Shown here: positions 34,790 through 46,725 of the stretch, piece by piece
Layout: the number at the start of each line of letters is the position of its first letter
How positions within the stretch are numbered: the first letter of the stretch is position 1
Assembly (NCBI GenBank): GCA_947069175.1
Contig: CAMTDV010000012.1
Span: 37,604,341 to 37,668,340 of the forward strand
DNA length: 64,000 nucleotides
Source: Scalesia atractyloides
Lineage: Eukaryota; Streptophyta; Magnoliopsida; Asterales; Asteraceae
Reading direction: 5' to 3'
Position numbers and translations under genes: made by a program
The notes under the pieces: generated by a model
Database searches by the model: none
What the model saw: only the letters and a program-made list of their open reading frames with translations
Told to the model about the DNA's origin: nothing

Positions 34790-35801
34790 TCACTCGTCCT
34801 TCTTTCCTTTAACTAACTTGGAGAGTTTCTTTAAGAACTTATTTGTCTTCTTCTCCGTCTTCTCCGCTTGCTGCAGCATTTCTTTCATCCGTTCCAAGGC
34901 CTCATTAATGGCCTCAAGAGGTGGCAGAGGTTGTGGTTGTGGTTGTGGTTGAGGTACAACAAGATACTGGTACCCATAATTTGGGTATGAAGTAGGTGGA
35001 TAAGCAGGTGGGAAAGGAAACGGGTAAAGTGCATTATTCATGACCGGCGTAGTTGGGTTAAAAGGATTATACTCAGACGTATCTGGGTATGTAGGGATAG
35101 GGTTATTAAAACCCGATGGTGGTGGTTGAACTACAGGTGGTGGTGTCGGTTCCACCACAGGTGAAGTATTGGAAGGTCCACCCATTTGTGGGTCCTCATG
35201 AATGGTAGGGCAGGTTTTGGGCAATGGTGGTAGCGAACCCGAGCGTTGTCCTGCATGCACCGACATACGTGCTCATGTTTTCTCCCTGGCGGCTCAGGTG
35301 GTGGCTGAGGTTGCTCCACCGGTTCCATTTGGACGTCTTCCTGTGTAGGAGGCGGTGTTGGAGAATGGTACGAAGGAGTGTTAACAAAAGTGAATTGACT
35401 CCAGTATTGGTCCCATTCGTTAGGACCTTGGTAAGGTGATCCAGCATAAGAGTTTGAACCGCTCTAGATTTCAATGGGGTGCCCAAGCGATCTTGACGGT
35501 GGCATCTCCGGGTCGGAGTCCTTGTCCATAGGTTTGGTTGATCCAACTGATTCTGATCAGCTGGGGGTGTGTTGAAGTAGTGGTTAGGGCTAAACTCATC
35601 ATGATATGAATGAGAATGATGAGAGTGATGAGAATGGTATGAGTTTTGTGTATGTGTGGGTGAATGTCTCGCTAGTGGCCAAGTATCTTCTGAATCCTCA
35701 TAAGGATTTGAGTGATGGAGTTGTGAAGGGATACGTCCAGGTGGTCCTCCCCTCATAGGTCCTTTACCTCTTCCAGTCTTTCCTCGAACTCTTGGCAGCA
35801 T
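34790..35801 (-). pseudogene. Gypsy accessory ORF upstream of gag, frameshifted
   Basis: It starts MLPRVRGKTGRGKGPMRGG at 35801, followed by a His/Ser-rich stretch, a Pro-rich middle (EPTPPPVVQPPPSG) and the coiled-coil C-terminus (ALERMKEMLQQAEKTEKKT, then KLSKLVKGKKDE). The coding signal passes through at least two frames (breaks near 35550 and 35280), so it is not translatable whole. The basic Arg/Gly N-terminus suggests nucleic acid binding; that is inference only. The copy at 17429-18316 is open from its Ser/His region onward. Confidence 0.7.
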
Positions 35802-35958
35802 TTTCTATTAAAAGATCAAAGTCAAAACAATAATAATAACTTAATAATGAAATGAGTAATCCTAGGTCAATGCCTAGACTCGGAAGTCTATGGAATGTGC
35901 TATTGTGTAATGTTTGAGATAAAATACAAAAGGGAAGTGTTTAATTCTCCCAAACCTT

Positions 35959-35971
35959 GGCTCTGATACCA
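35959..35971 (-). other. Primer binding site, tRNA-iMet type
   Basis: The minus strand reads TGGTATCAGAGCC, three bases inside the 5' LTR border at 35975. Confidence 0.85.
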
Positions 35972-35974
35972 ACC

Positions 35975-37581
35975 TGTCACACCCCGAATTTCCACCCAAA
36001 CACCGGTGGGCCCGGCGGAAAATATCATGACGTAAGTTGATATCATCATAGTCAATTAACACAGCACAACGGAAGTCTTGGAGTTTAAATTACTATTACA
36101 AACCAAATGTTCCAAGTATGAAAATAATATACAGACGGCTTGTAATGAAAGATCCACAGGCGAATCGTAAAATATACAAAAATATGTAACAGACTTTAGG
36201 GAAGATATAAGGATTTGTAAGATCCTCTTATATCAATACCAAGCAGCTTCCAGCCTACTTCGTATTGTACCTTCAACTTAGTCTTTTAAATATACATCAG
36301 CTTTTGCTAGGCAAATACAATTAACTGACTCGTTTTGAAAACATTTAAAAAATTGATTTATGTGCACAGGGCATGAAAAATCTTTTATAACTTGGGAAAG
36401 TTATGCTTATAACCTTGTTAAGAGATTCACATGTTTGTCAATACATATGGGGCCAGTACAGAGACCGAGACATTATTAACTGACACACCACTTATGAACC
36501 CATGAAGGAGTTATCCCCAACTTGTAGGTAAAAATATTTTAGCATTCGCATCTGTCGGGTGTTATGCCTACACCCCGTGCTTTGGTCGTGGCCATTAGTA
36601 ACTTAAATGAATCGAGGATATCCAGGACACGGTCGTTAACCCCCAACGTTTAAGTTATCAAACAAAACTGATCAAAACGGAATATGGAGATTTACTAGCC
36701 ACAATCCAGCATTCGATTGATCCCATTTCCGACCAAGCGGTAATAATTTACCGTAACCCAAGCCTATATAGGGATAATAAGTCAAGAGTATTTACCTTAG
36801 TCGTTTAATTAATTAGATAAGCGCATATAGCATTCACTGGAAGGCTTTAGTCTGAAATATGGCATAAGCTAACCAATTAGAATGCTAACGGTCTTATTTA
36901 AGTCATAGACTTAGACCGACTAGCTTAAAGGATCAAAACGATACAATACGCTAGATTAAGCGATGGCCGAATAGAATGTAGTTTAAACCCAACAAATACT
37001 ATGAATTGTATAATATGGGTAAACCATAAGCATTCTGGATTTGAGATTTAAAATGATAAGGTTAAACCCGTTTTGGTAAATTTTTGTAAACTAGTTACAT
37101 ATACTTAACCATGCGCATATAAGCGATATCGGTAACCGGATGAGTCATGAGAAAATTCTACATGTCATTATACTTTAAATAAGTTGTAATATCAGCAGGA
37201 TATCAACCTACATGCCTGTTAAGGTTTTTGAATGAAATTATGCCTCATAAGGGCGTTTTGGTAATTATATATCGTATAAAAGGACTTGAATATATTTTGA
37301 TATTATGATCATAAGTATCTTGGAAAAATATTTAATGTGGCATATTATCAGTAAGAAGTCACACATAAGTGTGGTTTGTGGTTTAGGACCAAACGATGCA
37401 CGAAAGGGCATTTCGGTCTTTTAAAAACATAAATTACGATATTGTATTAAAACTTAGTTTATGATTAGAATAATAACATCATAGCATGTTAATTATATTA
37501 ACATATCAGCAGATAATTTATTTGAAAGTTCGTTGTTGATTAAAACCTTGTTTTATGTAAATAGGGCATTTTTAGTCAAAG
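35975..37581 (-). repeat. 5' LTR, truncated by another element
   Basis: It begins TGTCACACCCCGAATTTCC (plus strand) and follows the 3' LTR through GGGCATTTTTAGTCAAAG. There it stops at 37581. The remaining 1.28 kb or so, corresponding to 27662-28939, is not found elsewhere in the window. Confidence 0.8.
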
Positions 37582-38373
37582 TGAAACCTAGAACGTTTTA
37601 ACCATAAAAGTCGCAGCGGAAATCCCGACTCAAAAAATCTTTCTTCGTTGTCTCTATGACCTACTTGAAGGTTCATTTATAAATGTCGGACACTTTCTTG
37701 AAAGGATTTACAACATCCGTTCTTGATTAACGCGTTAAATATAATACATAAATTCAAGCTATGAGACCGCTTTCCCATACAATCCTTGCTCTTTGACTCG
37801 ATCTTCAACCCTGTAGACTCCTTAGTGATGATAATCTCGTGCAACCTGCAGTCACCACATAAATCTGCATCATTAAATTTGGTGACGTCATTCATAATTT
37901 TAAACATACGTAATTAAATGATCACTCCATATTCTTTCTACTCATACTAATCCTTTCGATTATCTTTCCGTTTACGATCTTGCATCCCATCGTCAAATCT
38001 TCAAAAGTCAACAATAGTATACATGCACTTTCATCTCATTCTCAGGACAATAATTAGTAACGTTAATACTCTACGTATTGAAGCCATGTATTCATATATA
38101 CAATCTCTTACCTACCACCTACATTCCCATGTGATTATACTAACATATCCAAGTCACACATCCTTATAAACAAGTCTTATACGTACAAACCTACGTGCAT
38201 ACTCATTTCTAATCATGGTTACCTATGAATTCCATTGTTGACATGTAGGTAAATCCATACCGGTACTCACACATGCCTCTAGACTTATTTCATTCCCACA
38301 CATACTTACATACACACTCACCATACCTCATAAACACTCTATAATGAATTTGGAATACATTTCAGAGCATAAC

Positions 38374-38456
38374 AACGAATTCATACTCTCCCGTAACTCA
38401 CCAAGCTATTTGGTACGAATTCATACTCTCCCGTAACTCACCAAGCTATTTGGTAA
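38374..38456. repeat. Perfect two-copy tandem duplication
   Basis: A block of about 41 bp beginning ACGAATTCATACTCTCCCGT and ending AAGCTATTTGGT occurs twice in a row without visible change. Confidence 0.85.
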
Positions 38457-38564
38457 GAGTTATGTACATTATAAAAGTTTAACGGGATTGGGAAAAGGGT
38501 TTACGGGGTCCGGAATTGATGAAAACTAAGAAAACAACATTGTTGGTAGGAGACCCAACCATAA

Positions 38565-38662
38565 CCTACGGCTCCGGGCCGTAAGTTACAGTTGGCATTG
38601 GTTGTTTCTTCTTATTTACTTGGCCGTAAGCTACGGCCAGGCCACCGTAGCTTACGGTGTGT
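38565..38662. repeat. Inverted CCGTAGCTTACGG cluster in the LTR
   Basis: GGCCGTAAGCTACGGCC and CACCGTAGCTTACGGTG are adjacent palindromes, preceded by a diverged copy (CTACGGCTCCGGGCCGTAAG). They could form alternative hairpins. Confidence 0.65.
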
Positions 38663-40719
38663 TTTCCCAACTCATCATTTTTTTCTTTTTAAGTTTCACA
38701 AACAATCGTTAGGCCCCCGAACTTCTTTATTCCACTTTTGTCAAGCTTCCATAACATAATTTAACCAAAATCAAGTTCCCTATCCTTCTGATTCTTAATG
38801 CCATGATAAAACCAACTACTACATCACGTCATACTTTTTTCTACACTTTGACCCGTTCGTTTCTACCGTGTAATTTCGATATAAACAAATATCTACGAAT
38901 TAGCAAAACACTTCTTACATTGGTACTTACCCTTACCCATAATCTTCTTACATGGTTCCCTATATTTAATACACCAAACTTCATTTATTAAAGAAGAAGT
39001 GATTCCCGAAATCACTTACCTTAGCGTCTGTATTTGCATTCGTTACCTTGCAACCTTTTTACCCGTTAGCCTTCCATGCTTCCATTCACCTTGACATGAT
39101 TCCTACACTTTCATGTTATAGCATTCACATTCTTGTTAGTATACATGATTGTACATGTTAACGGTCATATCAAATGCATATCTCACATTTGACTTTCATT
39201 AGTCAATTCTAACAAGCATAAGGCATATTCCCATAATCATATCTTTTCAACTCATATAATTCATCACGTCATCACATATAACACATATTGATTTAATGCG
39301 TACCATATGACTTTCTATAACATTACAATTGTGACAAAAAGTCTAACCTTGCTACTTATCCATAGTTGACTTTCAGAAAGTCAATGATTTATAATACGAA
39401 CTTTCGACTTAACTTCATACATCTGTGTCATCATAGTAGACCATACAAATGACACTATATACATTTCATACTCATGATACAATACACATTCAACCACATG
39501 GTCACGTAGTTATATGCACACACCAAACATATTCATTTCCGTCTATACTAGTAATTCTCATAATTCTACGACTAACACATGACCCATGCTTAGCAACCCA
39601 ACATCGTTCCAACTTCATCCCTTCTAATGATCTCCTATGCTTCACATTTAGCGTGCTTTTACTTATCAATTTTGATTAAGCAATTATGCAAACATGTAGT
39701 AAACATCATACCGCTCCAACATTGTGTACAAGTTCCAAAAGCATATTTCTACCCAATTCATATCATTTACTACACCTTCTCATGAAATCCTTCTACAATG
39801 CATTTTTTTTCAAGTTTAATTATCTTCAAACATGGCATTATCACATTCTACAAGTTAGTTTACTACTAATTACATCATTAACATATTTCATTCATATATG
39901 TCAAGCCATTTCATACAATTTCACATCCTAACTTCACTTAGACATTTCATCATACACTTGGTGTGCATACCACTTTCTAAGCATAATGTACAACCTATCC
40001 ATGCTTTGATTCCCACTTATTGTATTCATCTTATCAACACAACTATAATAAAACAAATTTCATAATATACTTTAAACTAACATATAAAATCACACTGCAC
40101 AATTCATCAAATTTGCAAAAGGATTAGACATGGGTGACACACGATGTCACCATCTTCATCATCCCAAATGGGTTTTACTTCCAAACATCGAATTAATCAA
40201 AATCATGCATAACACATGTTCTATATGATGATTTTAACACATAAGCATGCTTAATTTCATACCAATTTACGGATTTGATCATAACCCATTTCAAAAAAGA
40301 TCATCGAATGAGAATCTACCACTTACCAAGCGTTTAGTAGACTTAGATGATCATAAATCAAGACTCATGCATGCACGAAAATCACCAATTTCCTTTCCAA
40401 TTTGTTGAATTTAGCCATCGAACCTTCAAGAGAGTATGGTCTCTCTTTCTCTCCCTCTGAACTCGTTCCACTCACACACACTAGCACCTTCTCTTTTTCT
40501 TTTATTTATTTCTTCCATTTATTTATATAAATACATCTTTCTAAGTGTGCATTTCCAACCCTTATAGTTTTATTAGGTTACATGTTTACCACTACCATAT
40601 TCTTACACTTAAAAGTTAACTTTGCATTTAACTAGGTTAAGTATACCTAGTTACCCAACAACATGCCAAACCATTTAAACATACACCCAATAGTCGAAAT
40701 TGGATTTTGGGGCGTTACA

Positions 40720-43260
40720 AGTCTACCCCCCCTAAAAAGAGGTTTCGTGCTCGAAACCTTGTTCATTCCTGCTAGACTATTTCTACTCTTACCTTTTCAT
40801 CTATTCATGATGCTCACTACAATATGAGTACATTCGGGATCTTGACAAAAGTTTTATTCATGCGTAGACATATTGTTCGCATTGCCCCTATCTTCTTTAA
40901 TCAAGCTAAATTACTTTCATAATCACATAAAGTCGGAATCTTATCCAGAGCTCTTATTAGTGTCATCTTTACTTTATAATGCTAGTTCCTAGCACACATC
41001 ATCACGAGCGGTTCATTCATTGAATTTATTCCAAGTGTATACTATTGCTCGTACAGACCTAAGTTTACGGGTTGTTTCTATCTTTCTAATTAACTCACTA
41101 CATTCATAAATTTATTAATCAAAATAAATCGATTTATTTCATTCTATGCATATATCATAAATGATATTTTAATTTTGTTTACCATGAGCAAACCCCAACA
41201 TCCCATTACTAACTTTTTTCTAATTACTTTCATATTCATATGAGGGGTTAACGTATTATTATACGTATACTGTAAACATTCACTAACCTGTTAATACTAC
41301 AACAAAACTACACATTTTAATATATATACTTATTCGTACTTGACAAGGATTAGTCGTCATTCTACAGTTACTATCGTTACTTATACCATGCATACCTTTA
41401 AGTTACCCTCAACTTATCTCATTCAATCACTACACAATTAACTTCCTTCACGCACTACTTACCCTACTAAGTAAGTATGTATCGCGAGCGCTTCGTGTGA
41501 GCGTTTAACCAATACCCTAATTTTTTTACTAAAATTTTTTTTGGAGTTATCCTCCTAATGACATAATTTCCTTCTTACATTACCCATTAAAGCAAATCAT
41601 TCAATATACTAATCTTACTTATAGTTGCGAGCTAAACACTTTACTAACCTTGACTCCATTGCATAACCAACGGTCTGTAATCCGAATCGGTCTGATTCTT
41701 CGTGAGTTTATGCGATACTCGGACTGATCGCATCCATTCATTTGTTGAGCTTCCGCCTATGCGCATCTTTCAACAATGTCTTGTTCAGATGAACATGGCC
41801 AACAAGGCCAACATCAAAGTTAGCAATTCTTAACGTTACTTGCCATTAATCATTCTTTTCATGTATTTATTCTACTCGATGTTTAAGCATCTACAATTAC
41901 AAATTTCTTATGTGTATGCTATAACATATCACATATACCAATTCTACATACAGTTCTTTCATTTTGTTAATTATCTCGCAAACTTCTTGTAGTTTGACTT
42001 TTCAAGGCATCTGTTAAAGTACACGTTTGTACTCTTTCCAATTTAAGCATACTTACAAGATATTATTTTAGCTTTTCTTGTGAAAGTTTTCCTTCCCTTG
42101 TATATTACATAAGTCACTCATTTGAATCCTAGCCCATCATTAATTTGGACTCGCATGGGTCGATTACTAACATACCTCACCTATAATGTATTCAAAACTT
42201 ATTTCTTTCAATTAAGTTTCTTGCTACTACAATAGCTTTCATCGGTTATACTTACTTAATGAATCCACTACGTCGTGCTATTTTACTACTATTTGCTTAA
42301 TAATTATTAACTTAACTTCATTTGGCTTTTCGGAAGTCCATCCGTAAATACATTCTTATCTATGTTTTATCAATTACCCGTTAGGAGGCATTTCGCATTC
42401 AAGCTCGTGCCTCCTACTTTTCATCAAAATTTTCATTACATCTTTCAACCCAACTTCCTTTATAGTGGTTATGCTAGAAAACCTTTATATTCCAATTTTA
42501 CCCTCCGGTAAGACATTAGACCAAAAAAACCGTCAACCCAAATTGCTAGATGCATTTCACTTGCGTTAATCTATTACCCAATTTTGACACATTCCTCTCT
42601 AGTCTAGCCATAAGCTCCTACCGAAAGCATAACCTTTTATACGTGCCTGACGCAAGTCCAAAAACATTGACTCGTTATCCACACCTTGCGATGGTTATTT
42701 CTTTCCAATTTGTGGCAATGCATGCCCATACAATACGCTTACCTATAAGCATAAATCTTGACAAAACCAAACATTAAATACCGGGTTCAAATGGCGATCA
42801 CCATTTGACCCGCATGACTTGTTTGTCCTTTTAACCATTCTTGCATATAAACATATTTGTATATACACATATTGGCATATATATATACACACACACACAG
42901 ATTTAAAACATAACTCGAATATTATCTGTTTTAAGGAATATTTACTTATTTGGTCCAAGCTTATAGTTTCAAACATTTCCATTCTAATCATATATTCTTA
43001 CTAGTTTGGTCCGTCCCTACTTACGGATTCGAACATTTTCATTCTCATCATACATTCTTACTTGTTTGATCCGTACTTACTTACGGATTCGAACATTTTC
43101 ATTCTCTTCATACATTCTTACTTGTTTGATCTGTATTTCATCCTCATCATACATTCTTACTTGTTTGATCCGTACTTACTTACGGATATAAACGTTTTCA
43201 TTCTTATAGATTGCTCTCCTTTTCTTGGTACATGCATGTTGAGATGATTATTGTATCAGA
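40720..43260 (-). mobile_element. Internal region of the second Gypsy element, non-coding part
   Basis: It starts with the polypurine tract beside the LTR. The rest is T-rich and C-rich DNA with no recognisable pol frame. Either this is the non-coding span between pol and the 3' LTR, or coding sequence has decayed past recognition. The right border is uncertain; no PBS or second LTR was found. Confidence 0.45.
42990..43205. repeat. Tandem repeat, about 65-bp units
   Basis: Units contain TTCTTACTTGTTTGATCCGTACTTACTTACGGATTCGAACATTTTCATTCTC, here named by its parts: CTTGTTTGATCCGT, ACTTACTTACGGAT and ATTTTCATTCTC. Three full units and a shortened fourth can be read. TCCGT and ACGGA in each unit are inverted, giving a small hairpin. 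Confidence 0.8.
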
Positions 43261-44034
43261 TTGTATCAGATAAGTATATCTGTTATATCAAATATTTGTT
43301 ATGTGATGTATTTTTTGAATTATGAAATCTAAAAACATTTTTTTATAATTGTTAAATCTTATCCAAAATTGAATTTTGAAAACTGAAGCCTTTTATCAAA
43401 TAACTTATCAACTAGCTTCTATCAACTTACTGGACAAATTTTGTTAAGACATACCTTTTTATTTTCCTTCTTATACATTAGGCTATGATGCTTATCCAAG
43501 GATATGCATGAAGAAGTATTCGAGAGTATATAAAGGACTTAGCTTTGATAAATGTTAAAGCTAAGTTTATTGATTAGTTTGTGATTTGATTCTAGTATAA
43601 ATGACACCCCAACTCTAGCCGAGTTAGGGGTTACATGGTTTTGAGAGAAAATAGTATGATTGGAAAGAGAGAGAATGTTTGGGCATGTGCCATATGTTTT
43701 TGTTTTTTCTTTTATTTTCTTGATATGTTTTAAGTATTTCAAATATACGTTATATATAAGAAAAAATTAATAAGGGTGACGTATAACTATTCAAAATTGT
43801 ATGTCACCACTACCAATTTAAAGTCTGCTAATTAATGAATCATATTTAACTATTTTGATGAAGCTTTGTCATTTTTTTTGTTTATGCCACCTTAATATAT
43901 GTTTTCCAGTAGCCTATTTAAAGGATTTGTTGGCCGTTTTGAGTAATAATAATATAAGTTTCTCGACTATAAACTTAATAACAAGTTTGAAGAAATTCGT
44001 TATCTTATTTGCGTCAAGAAAAATAAACGTTTAA
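43261..44034. other. AT-rich stretch, no gene recognised
   Basis: I see no coding frame, terminal repeat or RNA gene here. A short duplication (ATTGTATCAG twice) lies just before it at 43250. Confidence 0.35.
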
Positions 44035-44062
44035 TCTATACTATATTAATAAGCATATCCAA
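44035..44062 (+). mobile_element. Possible Helitron 5' terminus
   Basis: TCTATACTATATTAATAAGC follows an A (TTAA|TCTATA). Plant Helitrons commonly begin TCTATACTATATTA, so this could be the 5' end of a small Helitron carrying the gene fragments at 44110-44726. I did not find a matching CTRR end. Confidence 0.4.
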
Positions 44063-44109
44063 AGGGTAACATAAGGTAATTTGCCACTTCCCTTAAACTC
44101 CTTTAATGC

Positions 44110-44726
44110 ATGAAGTACAACATCTTTAAGCACAACATGTTTGAGCGACCAAATTTTGCATTCAATTTTTCAATTCCCACTCATCCCGGTTCCCCATACA
44201 CCCGTGCCACGAATATACTTCAAGGGTTTTCTAGATTCATTCTTCATTTTCAAAATCCTCTGCCCCTTTCTCTCTCTGACGATTTAAGAGATGGCGATTT
44301 CAAAAGATATTCAAGGTTTCACAAGATCCAAACGATTTGAGATCTTCATTGATTCTCTCTCATTTCATCTCATCTAAGGTTTAGAGCTCTCATTTTCATC
44401 TCATTCTCTCTGTTTCTTCATCCATTCAAGATCCAGATCTCAGTGAGTACCAACATTTCCTCTCTCATACAGTAATTATATTGTTTGTTTTTCAATTTGT
44501 AGACATAATTTTAAAGTTCTTAATATAATGCTTTGTAGCTCATCTAAAGATCAGGTCACTCGCCTAGAAGTTGAATGATGCAAATTAAGGTAAGCTAAAT
44601 AAAACAATTTATTAATTCAAGTTAGAGCTACGAACTTTATGGTAAAAGAAAACCTAAATCTTGACCTCTCTTTGTTTACAGGTAGATGAAACGCCGCAGC
44701 CAGCGCAGCCGCAACAAGTTTATATG
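44110..44726 (+). pseudogene. Spliced gene fragment with leader exon and two small exons
   Basis: A CT-rich leader (about 44190-44440, many TCTCTC and CATTTTC phrases) ends CAGATCTCA|GTGAGT. A second exon starts near 44539 and contains ATG at 44575, MMQIK, ending AATTAAG|GTAAGC at 44589. A third exon, 44682-44726, lies between TTTACAG and ATG|GTAAGC and adds VDETPQPAQPQQVYM in the same frame. No further exon is found, and a large hairpin follows at 44891. This looks like the first exons of a host gene picked up by a transposon; I do not recognise the gene. Confidence 0.4.
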
Positions 44727-44890
44727 GTAAGCGATAGGTGCACTTCCACTAAAATGATTTCGTAAACTACATCTCAAGAAATAACAATAATATGAATCGT
44801 TATTGTTTGTCAAATTAGATCAGCAACTGAGTGTAGCACGGCTGATTATGATGAAGAAAAATTTAAAGAAGGTTTTAATTGCGTTACGTA

Positions 44891-45085
44891 TTTTCTTTGC
44901 TTTTTAGGGGGAAGATAGGTGGTTCTCTCCAAGGGCTTACAAAACACAGGTTATTGGCAGCAACCCGCCTTATTTAACATATAAAAAATTTTATATGTTA
45001 AATATGGCGGACTGCTGCAAATAACCTGTGTTTTGTAAGCGCTATGGAGAGAAGCACCCATCTTCCCCTTACAAGGCAAAGAAAA
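44891..45085. repeat. 195-bp near-perfect inverted repeat (hairpin/MITE-like)
   Basis: Left arm TTTTCTTTGC...GGGGGAAGATAGGTG...TTCTCTCCA.. pairs with right arm ..TGGAGAGAAGCACCC ATCTTCCCC...GCAAAGAAAA. The centre is the self-complementary ATAAAAAATTTTATAT at 44981-44996. The arms are about 95 bp with a handful of mismatches (for example TTATTGGCAGCA against TGCTGCAAATAA). It could be a MITE with long arms or a small-RNA precursor. I could not see a clear target duplication, because pairing continues to the outermost bases. Confidence 0.8.
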
Positions 45086-45099
45086 TTTATATATGTAAT

Positions 45100-45728
45100 T
45101 TGTCAAACTACACTAAATTCAGTAAAATGTGTGTTGGATTTTAAATATATGTTGGAAATGAACCCTACAAAAGAACAGGGATAGAAAGCCAAAATATACT
45201 TCAACCTCTGATCCAAACAATAATGTAACATCTGCCCAAGTCAAGGTCTGCTGAAGACTAAATGTCCAAGGTCTGCCATAGCTAAATGCTGTTGAAGACA
45301 AAGCTCTGCTGAAGTCTAAAGTTGAAGGTCTGCCAAGGCAAAGCTCTAGTAAAGACTAAAGTTAAAAGTATGCCAAGGCAAAGCTCTGCTAAAGACTAAA
45401 GGTAAAAGGTCTGCCAAGACCAAAAAGCTCTACTGAAGATCAAAGCTAAAGGTCTGTCAAGGCAAAGCTCTGCTGAAGACCAACAAAGGATGTATCATCA
45501 GTGTTTTCTATCAGTCCTTGTAATGTTTAGTGTATAGCAGTGGTTAGCTTAGCAGATGTTATTAGTTTGTTATTTTTGTTAAGTGTCACTTTCATGCTGA
45601 CATCATAATAAGATGCTTAGTGGTTAGGATTGTAGTATAAAAGAACAGTGCATGTGTTGTTCTATTTGATCACTTTCATCGATTATCAATCTAAGCTATC
45701 TTCCTTACATTCTGTACGAACAAATCAG
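45100..45728 (+). repeat. Probable Copia LTR, plus orientation
   Basis: It has a LTR-like layout: an array at 45225-45490, then a TATA box (GTATAAAAGAACAG near 45634), then a short transcript-start region with CTTCCTTACATTC, followed by GGCTGAGGGGGAGATT at 45738-45753, which resembles a polypurine tract. Borders are not fixed and the ends were not matched to a second copy. Confidence 0.35.
45225..45490. repeat. Tandem array of 40-57 bp units (AAGGTCTGCCAAGGCAAAGC)
   Basis: Six imperfect units share AAGGTCTGCCAAGGC, AAAGCTCTGCTGAAGAC and TAAAG.. phrases. The array is non-coding. Confidence 0.75.
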
Positions 45729-45753
45729 TGATCTTCGGCTGAGGGGGAGATTG

Positions 45754-46725
45754 TGAGTCATATGCAAGTAATCATAATTATATTAGCATGACAATGAAAA
45801 CAATCTCTCAACTGTTATGAATTAAAGCAAACTTGATACAAATGCCCACTGGTGCAAACCACTGACTCACTAACCACTGATGTTATAGTCACTAACCACT
45901 GATGCAAACCAAGGATGCATGTTCATCTGATTTATCTTCTTTCATTTACCATTTTAGAACTTACATAAACAGTTTCAAACTCAGATCCTAACAATATACA
46001 AATAACTTCATTTGAAAGATTCTCAATATAGTATACTTGTCTTACACTTGTCATTTGAACCATTGTCAAGATAGTCAACTTTTCTTACACTTGTCTTTAA
46101 CAACCTTCATTACTTAAGACAATAAGTATCAGTCTTTGTAGTCCTATCTTCTGACATAAATGCAAACTTGATATAAACGCCCCCTGAACTTATAAGAAAA
46201 TAAGTATCAGTCCTTGTAATCCTATCCACTAATCACAAACCACTGCTAACACACCAAAAGTAGTTGTATAGCAAAACCACTTATTCAACCACTGATGTTA
46301 TACTCAGAAGTGGTTGTCCGGCAGTGGTTGTCTACCACCAATAGTGTTTTTCCTAACATCTGATGTTATTACTTTATGAAAATCTATCTGTTGCTGAAAG
46401 TGTATTCTCTGTTCCTACTTCCACTATTGGTTAAACCACTGTTTTCCCAATCCACTGTTGGTGAAACCATTGTTTTCCAAATCCTCTAATCATTCCTCTA
46501 TTCAGAACCACTGCTGATCTCTAGCAGAGTTTACACGTGCACAGATGATAGCCATCAGCTGTTTTGGAAACCATTGCCACGTCAGCATTCACTCTTCCCT
46601 TTATAAACCCTGTTTCATCCCAACAGAGTTTCCCCTTGTTGTTTCAATTTCAAAAACAAAAATCTCCCATAAATTTCTCCATTACTCTCTTCTTCTTTCA
46701 AACCCTAAATACTCACTTATTCACC
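45754..46725. repeat. Non-coding DNA dense in AACCACTGATG words
   Basis: No gene. The words AACCACTGATG, CCACTG and GTGGTT recur more than a dozen times from 45848 to 46520 at irregular spacing. The stretch leads into the ORF at 46726. Confidence 0.5.

Larger units (their letters stand above)
26024..37581 (-). mobile_element. Decayed Gypsy (chromovirus-like) retrotransposon
   Basis: Minus strand, in element order: 5' LTR (truncated, 37581-35975), PBS (35971-35959), accessory ORF (35801-34790), minisatellite (34213-34030), gag-pol (33352-28977), polypurine tract, and 3' LTR (28939-26024). Left flank bases are CTCTT; the matching right target copy is missing because another element's LTR starts at 37582. 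The coding region carries many stops and frameshifts. The two LTRs are clearly related but differ by many substitutions and small indels, so the insertion is old. Confidence 0.85.
37582..40719 (-). repeat. 3' LTR of a second Gypsy element, 3,138 bp
   Basis: Plus-strand ends are TGAAACCTAGAACG and GGGGCGTTACA (TG...CA). In element sense it starts TGTAACGCCCC at 40719, right after a polypurine tract (TTTTTAGGGGGGG at 40740-40725). The element therefore extends right and was inserted into the older LTR at 37581. It contains a tandem duplicate at 38374-38456 and an inverted GTAGCTTACGG block near 38570-38660. Confidence 0.7.

Noticed and set aside
39449..39931. Plus-strand His/Thr-rich open frames in the second Gypsy LTR
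   Set aside because: Low-complexity C/T-rich LTR sequence; no start context, domain or relation to the element's coding strand.
40720..43260. Reverse transcriptase or integrase remnants of the second Gypsy element
   Set aside because: I found no catalytic motif on either strand.
45738..45753. GGGGGAGATT as the polypurine tract of a plus-strand LTR starting TGTGAGTC
   Set aside because: No matching LTR end, PBS or second copy was found, so it is only mentioned under the tentative LTR.
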